NCBI GenBank assembly: GCA_900552735.1
Contig: USBA01000070.1
Location: 1 to 9,090 of the forward strand
Length of the DNA: 9,090 nt
Direction: 5' to 3'
Source of the DNA: an uncultured Collinsella sp.
GTDB lineage: Bacteria > Actinomycetota > Coriobacteriia > Coriobacteriales > Coriobacteriaceae
Position numbers and translations under genes: made by a program. The notes beneath the pieces were generated by a model. The model made no database searches, was not told the DNA's origin, and was given only the letters and a program-made list of their open reading frames with translations. Below are positions 1 to 6,539 of the stretch, piece by piece (position 1 is the first letter of the stretch; every line of letters starts with the position of its first letter).

Positions 1-2736
1 GCGCTTCGCCAGCTGGGGCAGTGCAATGTAGGCGGCGACGATGCCGATGAGCAGTGCAAAGAAGCTCAGCGGCAGCGGCGTGAGGCCCAGTGCATCGGCG
101 ATAGGGCTTGCCGGCAGCCAGGTGACAAGCGCCAGCCCCAGCACGGTGAGCACACACAGTGCGGGGGCGGCGTGATCGCGCGGGCTCGGAAGACGCGGGG
201 AGCGCAGCATGTGGATCACGAGCGTCTGCGACCACATGGACTCGACAAACCAGCCACTCTGGAAAATCGCCGCAAAGGTCGCCATGCCGGCAACATTGCC
301 CGCGGCGGCAAGCTCGGCCCAGCTCGCGCCCACGGCGGCGGGGCACACCGCAAAGAAGAGCGCGGCGAAGGTCACGATGTCAAACAGCGAGCTCACGGGG
401 CCCAGCTCGAGCATAAAGCCCTTGATGGACGCAGCGTCCCAGGCGCGCGGGCGGGCAGTCCAGGCGTCGTCGACGGTGTCCCACGGCAGCGCGATGCACA
501 CGATCTCGTAGACCAGCGACAGCAGCACTAGCTGCAGGGCGCTCATGGGCAAAAACGGCAGGAACAGGCTCGCGACGGTCACGGACAGCACGTTGCCAAA
601 GTTGGAGCTCACCGTGGTCTTGAGGTACTTGAGCAGGTTGCCGTAAGTGCGGCGGCCTTCGATGATGCCGCGCTCGAGCACGCCCAGGTCCTTCTGAAGC
701 AAGATGATATCGGCGGATTCCTTGGCAATATCGACGGCCGAATCGACCGAGATGCCGCAATCGCTCGCACGCATGGCGGCGGCGTCGTTGATGCCGTCGC
801 CCATAAAGCCCACGGTGTGGCCGAGCATCTCGCGCATGACACGTACCAGGCGCGCCTTCTGCAGCGGCGAGAGCTTGGCGAAGAGGTGGGTTTTCTCGGC
901 GCGCTTGGCAAGTTCGGCGTCATCGAGCGCATCGATCTCGGAGCCGAGCAAGACGTTGCTCGCATCGATACCAATCTGCTCGCAGACGGTGGCGGCGACG
1001 CGGTCGTTGTCGCCGGTTAGGACCTTGACCGCCACGCCCTTGGCCTCGAGGGTGGCGACGGCGCCCGCGGCGCTCGCTTTGGGCGGATCGAGGAAGGCCA
1101 AAAAGCCCATCAGCACCATGTCGCACTCGTCGGCGATGCCAAACTCGCCCACGCAGCGCGGATTGGTCTTCTGCGCCACGGCAATTACGCGTAGGCCCTC
1201 GGCGTTAAGTCCGGCGATCTGCTTGCGAATCTGGGCGAGCTTCTCGTCGGTGAGCGGCTGAGCGATGCCATCGATCTCGACAAAGGAGCAGATCTCGAGC
1301 ATTTCCTCGGCAGCGCCCTTGGTAACCATCTGGGTTTTGCCTTGGGCGTCGGCGACAACTACGCTCAGGCGACGGCGCGAGAAATCGAAGGGAACCTCGT
1401 CGACCTTGGTGTAGCGGTCGCGCAGGCTCTGGCCCAGCATGGAATCGGGTGCGACGGTCGAGGGCGTCACATCGGCACGGTCGATTACGGCCAGGTCGAT
1501 AAGATTTTTGAGGCCGGTCTGGAAGAAGCTGTTCAAAAACGCATGGCGCAGCACGCGCGCGTCCTCGTTGCCATCGGTGTTGAGGTAGCGCTCGAGCACG
1601 ATGCGGTCTTCGGTGAGGGTGCCGGTCTTGTCGCAGCACAGGACGTCCATCGCTCCGAGGTTTTGAATCGCCGGCAGCTCCTTGACGATAACCTGGCGAC
1701 GGGCGAGGTCCTTGGCGCCCTGCGACAGGCTCGTGGTCACGATGACGGGAAGCATCTGCGGCGTGATGCCCACGGCCACGCTCGTGGCGAACAGCAGCGC
1801 GTCGATGACGTTGCCCTTGGTGGCGGCGTTGATGGCAAAGACGGCCGGCGCCATAACGAGCATCAGGCGCACCAGCAGCATGGAGACGCTCGAGACGCCG
1901 CGGTCAAACGCGCTCTTTTCGCCGCGCCCGTTGAGCATCTTGGCGATGCCGCCCAGGTAGGTGTCCGAGCCGGTGGCAACGACAAGCGCCATGGCGGCGC
2001 CGTTTTGCACGGAGGTGCCGGTAAAGACGATGTTCTTGCAGGCAGAGAGTGGCAGTGCGGAGCCGTCGGCGCCCTCGACGACGGTGACGGCAGCGGTCTT
2101 CTCGACTGCCTCGCTCTCGCCGGTGAGTGCGGACTCGATGACAAACAGGTCGCGCGCGGTGATGACGCGGGCATCTGCCGGCACCATATCGCCGGCAGAG
2201 AGGCGGATCACATCGCCGGGGACGAGCTCGTCGAAGAGGATCTCGATGCGCTCGCCGTCGCGCAGGACGGTGCAAGTGTTGGAGACCAGGTCCTTGAGGG
2301 CCTCTGCCGCATTGCCGCTGCGGGCTTCCTGGATAAACTTCATACCGCCCGATACCAGCAGCATGATGCCGATGACGATGACCGTGGAGGGGTCGCGCTG
2401 CGGCTCGGGCACGGCGAGCACGTCGATGTAGAGTGAGACCAGCGCGAGCGCGGCGAGGATGCCGGCGAAGGGATCGATGAACGCGTCGGCGATGCGGCGG
2501 GCGAGCGTCTTGGTCGGCGCTTCGATGGTGCTGGGGCCGGCGGCATCCAGGCGCTCGGTTGCCTGCTCGGCGGTGAGGCCGTTTGCCGTGGCGTCAAGCA
2601 GTACGAGAGCGTCCTCGGCGCTATGGGTGGCGGCGAATATGGTGTTCTTGGACAGGCCGGTGCGAGCTGCAGGGCGCGCCGTGCGGCGGCGCTTGGGGAT
2701 GGCTTCGAGAACCGTGGCGGTTTTGAGCATCAGCAT
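1..2736 (-). CDS. mgtA: MgtA-type magnesium-importing P-type ATPase (3' end cut by window edge)
   Basis: Membrane P-type (P3B) ATPase that imports Mg2+ at the cost of ATP. The frame is open for exactly 912 codons to the left edge; MgtA proteins run about 900 residues, so only the last few are missing. Visible in order: a basic N-terminal tail (residues 13-25), M1-M2 (about 88-132), actuator motif TGES (205-208), M3-M4 (about 284-335) with TPQMLP (325-330), phosphorylation motif DKTGTLT with Asp369, nucleotide-binding KGAA (473-476), TGDN (574-577), hinge GDGIND (646-651), then C-terminal helices containing SSNFGNV, LPWD and SQTLVIHMLR, which are MgtA hallmarks. ATG at 2736 is preceded by AGGAGG five bases upstream; the ATG two codons later is spaced less well. 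Odd: Glu in TPEMLP is Gln327, and the M6 Asn/Asp ligands appear as Ser740/Glu744, so the ion carried may differ. MgtA is sure by motifs; Mg2+ specificity is inferred. Confidence 0.95.
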   Translation of the reverse strand, partial: MLMLKTATVLEAIPKRRRTARPAARTGLSKNTIFAATHSAEDALVLLDATANGLTAEQATERLDAAGPSTIEAPTKTLARRIADAFIDPFAGILAALALVSLYIDVLAVPEPQRDPSTVIVIGIMLLVSGGMKFIQEARSGNAAEALKDLVSNTCTVLRDGERIEILFDELVPGDVIRLSAGDMVPADARVITARDLFVIESALTGESEAVEKTAAVTVVEGADGSALPLSACKNIVFTGTSVQNGAAMALVVATGSDTYLGGIAKMLNGRGEKSAFDRGVSSVSMLLVRLMLVMAPAVFAINAATKGNVIDALLFATSVAVGITPQMLPVIVTTSLSQGAKDLARRQVIVKELPAIQNLGAMDVLCCDKTGTLTEDRIVLERYLNTDGNEDARVLRHAFLNSFFQTGLKNLIDLAVIDRADVTPSTVAPDSMLGQSLRDRYTKVDEVPFDFSRRRLSVVVADAQGKTQMVTKGAAEEMLEICSFVEIDGIAQPLTDEKLAQIRKQIAGLNAEGLRVIAVAQKTNPRCVGEFGIADECDMVLMGFLAFLDPPKASAAGAVATLEAKGVAVKVLTGDNDRVAATVCEQIGIDASNVLLGSEIDALDDAELAKRAEKTHLFAKLSPLQKARLVRVMREMLGHTVGFMGDGINDAAAMRASDCGISVDSAVDIAKESADIILLQKDLGVLERGIIEGRRTYGNLLKYLKTTVSSNFGNVLSVTVASLFLPFLPMSALQLVLLSLVYEIVCIALPWDTVDDAWTARPRAWDAASIKGFMLELGPVSSLFDIVTFAALFFAVCPAAVGASWAELAAAGNVAGMATFAAIFQSGWFVESMWSQTLVIHMLRSPRLPSPRDHAAPALCVLTVLGLALVTWLPASPIADALGLTPLPLSFFALLIGIVAAYIALPQLAKR

Positions 2737-2824
2737 AGGGTCCTCCTTGTTGAAGGGAGTTAGCGTACGTGTCGTATTGAGTTGCAAAAAACCTAGATGT
2801 CGCTCACGTCAAGCTCACGAACTA

Positions 2825-2851
2825 CCACAAAGGGGACAGGCACCTTTGTGG
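2825..2851. repeat. REP-like palindrome in the mgtA leader region
   Basis: A perfect 9-bp inverted repeat, CCACAAAGG (2825-2833) and CCTTTGTGG (2843-2851), encloses the 9-base loop GGACAGGCA. The core GGGGACAGGCACCTTT resembles palindromic REP units associated with RAYT/IS200-like transposases in many bacteria; that resemblance is from memory. Neither strand has a T-run after the stem, so it is not a usual intrinsic terminator. It lies between the leader ORF and mgtA and would fold in the mgtA transcript. Confidence 0.6.
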
Positions 2852-2877
2852 GGGGGTTGACGATCTGCCGGTGGCGT

Positions 2878-2949
2878 TTATGCGTGTGCGGAGTCCTCGC
2901 GGCGTGCCGAGGGCGACATGCAGGTTTTTCGACTAGGACTGCCTTCCAT
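2878..2949 (-). CDS. Putative 23-residue leader peptide upstream of mgtA
   Basis: A short ORF of 23 codons plus TAA, 141 bases upstream of mgtA on the same strand. The ribosome binding site is near-perfect: AGGAGGTG (2961-2954), with AGGAGG six bases before the ATG. A good promoter lies about 70 bases further upstream. The peptide begins MEGSPSRKTC and ends ARREDSAHA; it has two prolines, a basic cluster and no membrane segment, and I recognise no family. Enterobacterial mgtA also carries a short ORF (mgtL) in its leader that couples translation to transcription of the transporter gene, so a similar cis-acting role is possible here, but the peptides are not evidently related. It could be a chance ORF; the strong ribosome binding site is the main argument that it is translated. 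Confidence 0.45.
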   Translation of the reverse strand: MEGSPSRKTCMSPSARREDSAHA

Positions 2950-3016
2950 GGCACACCTCCTAAAGGCTGAGCGCAGCGCGCTTTGGGTATCTCGTACCCC
3001 TTTTTAATCCGCCCGT

Positions 3017-3045
3017 ATTCTTGATGAGGGGGTTTGACATGTCAA
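3017..3045 (-). promoter_or_regulatory. Predicted sigma-70-type promoter for leader ORF and mgtA
   Basis: On the minus strand a consensus -35 box TTGACA (3045-3040) is followed after exactly 17 bases by AAGAAT (3022-3017), which matches four of six -10 positions. Transcription would start near 3010. That gives about 60 bases before the leader ORF and about 270 before mgtA, which is long enough for leader-based control. Confidence 0.5.
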
Positions 3046-3049
3046 CCCC
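3028..3049. promoter_or_regulatory. Palindromic operator candidate over the mgtA -35 box
   Basis: The 12-base perfect palindrome TTGACATGTCAA (3034-3045) is flanked by a G-run on the left and CCCC on the right. With one extra T on the left, the symmetry extends to about 21 bases. It contains the minus-strand -35 box and lies 127 bases upstream of the divergent pyrE start, so a protein bound here could affect mgtA and possibly pyrE. The regulator is unknown. Confidence 0.4.
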
Positions 3050-3175
3050 ATTGTTCGGAAAACCATTCCCTCTGACAAAGCCTTTACAGAATGCCGTGGC
3101 CCCAAAGCGCGCCCGCATCGACGCTTCGCCTGCGCTAAACTGGAAGGCACGTACGCGATTACGAGAGGAGCCCGC

Positions 3176-3859
3176 ATGGAGGCTTACAAGCAAGAGTTCA
3201 TCAAGTTTATGGTTGAGTCCGACGTCCTTAAGTTCGGCAGCTTTACGCTCAAGAGCGGCCGTCAGTCTCCGTTCTTTATGAATGCCGGCGCTTACGTGAC
3301 GGGCTATCAGCTCAAGAAGCTGGGCGAGTATTACGCCCAGGCCATCCACGATAACTTTGGCGACGATTTTGACGTGCTGTTTGGGCCGGCCTACAAGGGC
3401 ATTCCGCTGGCCGTCGTGACCGCAATTGCCTACCACGAGCTGTACGGCAAGGAGGTCAAGTACTGCTGCGACCGCAAGGAGGCCAAGGACCACGGCGCCG
3501 ACAAGGGCAACCTGCTGGGCTATGAGCCCCAGGACGGCGATCGCGTGGTCATGGTCGAGGATGTCACCACCAGCGGCAAGTCCATCGACGAGACCTATCC
3601 CAAGGTTAAGGCTGCTGCCGACGTCGAAATCAAGGGCCTGATCGTGTCCCTCAACCGCATGGAGGTCGGCAAGGGCGGCGTGACCACCGCGCAGAAGGAG
3701 ATCGAGGCCAAGTACGGTTTCCCCGTCGCGAGCATCGTTTCCATGGCCGAGGTCGTCGAGACCCTCTGCAACCACGAGATCGATGGCAAGGTCGTCATCG
3801 ATGACGAGCTCAAGGCCGCCATCGACGCCTACTACGAGCAGTACGGAGCTCGGGAGTAG
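3176..3859 (+). CDS. pyrE: Orotate phosphoribosyltransferase
   Basis: Cytosolic enzyme joining orotate and PRPP to give orotidine 5'-monophosphate and pyrophosphate, the fifth step of UMP synthesis. The 227-residue length is normal for the family. Near the N-terminus GSFTLKSGRQSPFFMNAG is the typical substrate region; GPAYKGIPLA (about 70-79) and DRKEAKDHGADKG (about 98-110, the flexible catalytic loop with conserved Lys and His) follow. The PRPP-binding motif VVMVEDVTTSGKS (about 123-135) matches the type I phosphoribosyltransferase pattern. The ATG has AGAGGAG five bases upstream. A possible -10 box TAAACT sits at 3136-3141, without a convincing -35 box. No other pyr genes are adjacent, so it appears to be a single-gene unit ending in hairpins. 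No pyr attenuator is evident upstream. Confidence 0.97.
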   Translation: MEAYKQEFIKFMVESDVLKFGSFTLKSGRQSPFFMNAGAYVTGYQLKKLGEYYAQAIHDNFGDDFDVLFGPAYKGIPLAVVTAIAYHELYGKEVKYCCDRKEAKDHGADKGNLLGYEPQDGDRVVMVEDVTTSGKSIDETYPKVKAAADVEIKGLIVSLNRMEVGKGGVTTAQKEIEAKYGFPVASIVSMAEVVETLCNHEIDGKVVIDDELKAAIDAYYEQYGARE

Positions 3860-3862
3860 GTA

Positions 3863-3890
3863 GTTACGCGGGTTTACCAACCCGCGTAAC
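3863..3890 (+). terminator. Hairpin just after pyrE, possible U-less terminator
   Basis: A perfect 12-bp stem, GTTACGCGGGTT (3863-3874) and AACCCGCGTAAC (3879-3890), with the 4-base loop TACC, starts three bases after the pyrE stop. No T-run follows, so it is either a non-canonical terminator or a hairpin protecting the 3' end of the mRNA. Confidence 0.5.
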
Positions 3891-3903
3891 CAGCCGACGC
3901 TGC

Positions 3904-4002
3904 AAGCCCGCCAGAGCGGCAATCTGCCTTTCAGCTTCGGCGGCATGATCAAAAGGTCAATGCCGCCTTGTTTCAAGGCACCTTGCTCGCTCTGGCGGGC
4001 TT
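3904..4002. repeat. Long branched inverted repeat (about 100 nt)
   Basis: Perfect 15-bp outer arms, AAGCCCGCCAGAGCG (3904-3918) and its complement (3988-4002), enclose further nested pairs: GCAA 3919-3922 with TTGC 3983-3986, TGCCTT 3925-3930 with AAGGCA 3975-3980, and GGCGGCAT 3939-3946 with ATGCCGCC 3960-3967. The whole folds into one long hairpin. On the plus strand it is followed by a T-rich but interrupted tract. It could be an enlarged terminator of pyrE, a structured RNA, or a small palindromic insertion. Confidence 0.6.
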
Positions 4003-4115
4003 TCGCTGACTTTTGCTCTACCTGCGGTGTTGGCGGGATAGCTAATTTAGGATGGGGCTCTTTTAACTACCCGGGGGAGTTGCCTTCCCTCGTGGCGGTC
4101 TTCTAGCAGAAAAAC

Positions 4116-4236
4116 CAAGTGAGTAGGCTTTTTGCAGAAGGCCGAGCACGCCCCAAAACGACATAGCTCTGACCTGCGGTTTTATTGAGCATTTGTCGCG
4201 ATGTGCTCGGCAGGTTCAAAAAAGTCTACTCACTTG
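4116..4236. repeat. MITE-like long inverted repeat between converging genes
   Basis: The terminal arms CAAGTGAGTAG (4116-4126) and CTACTCACTTG (4226-4236) are exact complements. Inside them C-T-rich and A-rich tracts pair imperfectly (4128-4133 with 4219-4224), then GCCGAGCAC (4141-4149) pairs with GTGCTCGGC (4203-4211), CGACA (4159-4163) with TGTCG (4194-4198), and GCTC (4166-4169) with GAGC (4187-4190). The element can therefore form one roughly 121-nt hairpin in either strand. Its centre holds a 20-base sequence that occurs again at 8549-8568. No clear target-site duplication is visible. Together these suggest a small non-autonomous repeat element. Confidence 0.6.
4163..4182 (+). repeat. 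20-base dispersed repeat, copy 1
   Basis: ATAGCTCTGACCTGCGGTTT is identical to 8549-8568. It lies in the loop part of the 4116-4236 inverted repeat. A looser match, GCTCT followed by ACCTGCGGT with one base missing, is at 4015-4028. Confidence 0.7.
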
Positions 4237-4259
4237 TATCTGAGACGCACCAGATTGGC

Positions 4260-4300
4260 AAAAACCGCCGCGAAAGGGCCCCTGGTCCCTTCGCGGCGGT
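4260..4300 (-). terminator. Intrinsic terminator of the ABC transporter operon
   Basis: Read on the minus strand, the stem ACCGCCGCGAAGGG / CCCTTTCGCGGCGGT (14-15 bp with one bulge, arms 4300-4287 and 4278-4264) is followed directly by a U-run (4264-4260). It lies 37 bases after the permease stop codon, a classic rho-independent terminator position. Confidence 0.88.
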
Positions 4301-4337
4301 CATACGCCTCTGATTTTGCGACCGTTTTGCCCGCTTG

Positions 4338-6539
4338 TTACTCGCTGTAGCGGGTAGCGATGGCAGCTTGTACCATGCCGGCGCTCATGAGGTAGGTCAC
4401 CAGGAAGTAGCCTCCGTAGGCTGCCAGGAAGATTGCACAGGTGAGGCCCACGGTGCCGCCGATGCTCATATTTCCGAAAATGCTCACCAGCTCGATAATC
4501 ACCTTGAGCGCCACAAAGGAGTGCGCCAGGCCCACTGCCAGCGGGAACAGGAAGAATACCGCTTGCTGCGCCATCACCGAATGGCGAATCTGGCGGTCGT
4601 CACAGCCGATCTGTGCCAGCACACGATAGCTGCGGCTGCCGTCGGCCACATTGGAGAGCTGCTGGATCGACAGTATCGCCGCGCACGCAACGACCAGTAC
4701 AAAGCCAATGTAGATGGCCAGATAGCTAATCATGCCGTTCATTTGCGCTGCTTGCGTGTACATCTCGGAGCGTGTGATGAAGATTCCCCATGACCCTGGC
4801 TCCTTGCCGTCAACGAGCAGATTGTCGAGCAAAGTGTATTTAATGCTCTCGTCTGCCTCGGTCGTATCCATCCCCTGTTTGTAATTAACGAGCAGGCTAC
4901 TGGAATACGGCTGCAGATTAAGTTGGGACAACAGCTCGTCGGCAACGACGACGGTACCCGGATTGCTGCCCATCGCCGAGTTGGCGATGGCCGCCGTATC
5001 TTCGTCCGACTTATCGGTTGCGGGCTTGAGCGTATGCCCGCCCAAGGTAAGGGCATGGCCGCCAGCCATATACTTGGTGTACAGGTCGCCCAGCTCACCG
5101 CCCATATCACACGTAAGCAGGTACTGGTCGCGGCCAATGCTCACCGGCTCCTCGCCCATCATCTGGCGCAGTTTGTTGTACTGGCTCGCCGGCGTCACAA
5201 ACAGACCCATCGTATCGGCATTGCTACCCCCGAACGCCTTGGGAAGCTTTTCGCCCATGGTCTTGCACATCTCACCTGGGGTCACCGAAGGGTCCGAGCC
5301 GCCAAGCGGGTAACTCAGATACGAATCGATCTGCACATGCCCACCGGCAACATCGGCGATATTGACCTTCTTGCCGGTCTCGTCGTTGTTGCCTGCCGAC
5401 TTGCCCTTGCCGTGCCATGCAGGGTACAAATCGACCGTTGTATCGGCCAACACCATGCGATCGGCCTCAGACGGATTGACATACTCTTTGTAGTAGTCGA
5501 GCGTATCGGGCGCGTAATAGATATACGTCTGCGACATGTCGGCCGGATTATAGCGCTCCAGGTTTTCGTTCATCACGTTGGCAATCGACATACCGCACGT
5601 CACCGAGGTGATGGCCAAAAACAGGAGCATCGCGATGACGCCCATCGAAAAGCACACCGTGTTGACCTTGGCCGCAAGCTGGCGCACGGTAAACATGTTG
5701 AGGCCGCGCCAATACACGCCGCGCAGGCTCTGCACCAGCTTGATGAGCATGCCCGAGAGTCCCCAGAACAGGGCAAAGGTGCCCACGGTAACCATAGCGG
5801 TTGTAATACCAAACTGGTTCATGGCCTCTTGCAGCTTGCTGTCCGTCGCGGTTAGCGGGAACCCATCACATAGCAGACGGTAATAGGCCACGCCCACAAG
5901 CACCACGCCCACGGCAAAGATGGCAATCGCGATCCAGGGGTTGCGTGTCTTGATGCTCTCGTTGCGACGCTCGGCACCCATAAGCTCGATGAGTTTGGTA
6001 CGACGCACGGCGCGAAGGTTCAGCAGCAGCGTGAGCACAAACATTACGAGCATGCAAGCAAGGGTCAGGTTGAACGCATGCACCGAGAAAAAGAAGTGGA
6101 AATTGGCGATCTGTGTCTTAAAGAGCGAGGCCGTAAAGAACGTCATGAGCTGGGAGAGTCCCACACCCAGCACAATGCCGGCGACAAAGGCCACGACCGA
6201 AACGATCACCGTCTCGAGCGCCATGATCGTGGCGACGCGCCCGCGTCCCATGCCGAGCACCTGGTACAGGCCAAACTCCTTCTTGCGGCGCTTCATGATG
6301 AAGTTATTGGCATACACCATCAAAAAGGCCATGACACCGGCCAAAAAGTACGTCAGGTCGCCGAGCATGCTGCCCATTACCTGCGCCAAGCCCTTTTCAT
6401 CGATGCCGGCGATGTCGACCTGCATCGAGATGGTGTTAAAGGCATAGAAGACCGTGACGCCCAGGGTGAGCGTCAAAAGGTAGACGAGGTAGTCGCGGCC
6501 GGCGCGGCGGACGTTGCCCCAAGCGAGTTTACAGAGCAT
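4338..6539 (-). CDS. BceB/FtsX-type ABC transporter permease
   Basis: Membrane subunit that works with the ATPase encoded just upstream. Family members in Gram-positive bacteria usually sense or detach peptide antibiotics at the cell surface. The 733-residue chain fits the ten-helix BceB plan: helices near 18-38, 61-82, 104-128, 154-176, 202-221, 246-268 and 296-320, a large outside domain (about 321-602), then helices near 603-626, 659-684 and 697-719. The N-terminus MLCKLAWGNVRRAGRDYLVY matches the usual BceB opening. I chose ATG 6539, which overlaps the ATPase stop by 11 bases and has GAGGG upstream; a GTG at 6551 would add four residues. The outside domain, about 280 residues, seems larger than the usual roughly 200 and has two cysteines (Cys425, Cys477) that could pair. 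No BceRS-type sensor is nearby. The family is secure; the substrate is unknown. Confidence 0.9.
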   Translation of the reverse strand: MLCKLAWGNVRRAGRDYLVYLLTLTLGVTVFYAFNTISMQVDIAGIDEKGLAQVMGSMLGDLTYFLAGVMAFLMVYANNFIMKRRKKEFGLYQVLGMGRGRVATIMALETVIVSVVAFVAGIVLGVGLSQLMTFFTASLFKTQIANFHFFFSVHAFNLTLACMLVMFVLTLLLNLRAVRRTKLIELMGAERRNESIKTRNPWIAIAIFAVGVVLVGVAYYRLLCDGFPLTATDSKLQEAMNQFGITTAMVTVGTFALFWGLSGMLIKLVQSLRGVYWRGLNMFTVRQLAAKVNTVCFSMGVIAMLLFLAITSVTCGMSIANVMNENLERYNPADMSQTYIYYAPDTLDYYKEYVNPSEADRMVLADTTVDLYPAWHGKGKSAGNNDETGKKVNIADVAGGHVQIDSYLSYPLGGSDPSVTPGEMCKTMGEKLPKAFGGSNADTMGLFVTPASQYNKLRQMMGEEPVSIGRDQYLLTCDMGGELGDLYTKYMAGGHALTLGGHTLKPATDKSDEDTAAIANSAMGSNPGTVVVADELLSQLNLQPYSSSLLVNYKQGMDTTEADESIKYTLLDNLLVDGKEPGSWGIFITRSEMYTQAAQMNGMISYLAIYIGFVLVVACAAILSIQQLSNVADGSRSYRVLAQIGCDDRQIRHSVMAQQAVFFLFPLAVGLAHSFVALKVIIELVSIFGNMSIGGTVGLTCAIFLAAYGGYFLVTYLMSAGMVQAAIATRYSE

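Noticed and set aside
1342..2436. Long plus-strand open frame (364 codons) across mgtA
   Set aside because: It is antisense to the catalytic core of mgtA, has no ribosome binding site and gives a His/Gly/Asp-rich low-complexity protein, as expected from the opposite strand of a GC-rich gene.
2985..3005. Plus-strand hairpin GGGTA/TACCC followed by TTTTT as a terminator
   Set aside because: The stem is only five to six base pairs and no plus-strand gene ends here; it may instead be part of the mgtA leader fold.
2960..3976. Minus-strand open frame (338 codons) over pyrE
   Set aside because: It is the complement of pyrE; the product is a Leu/Val/Asp-rich shadow and pyrE itself has full motifs and a good ribosome binding site.
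3945..4106. 53-codon plus-strand ORF from ATG 3945
   Set aside because: No ribosome binding site precedes it, and it runs through the long inverted repeat, which explains the open frame better than a gene does.
4923..5855. Plus-strand open frame (310 codons) over the permease
   Set aside because: Antisense shadow of the BceB-type permease, rich in His and Arg, with no recognisable motif.
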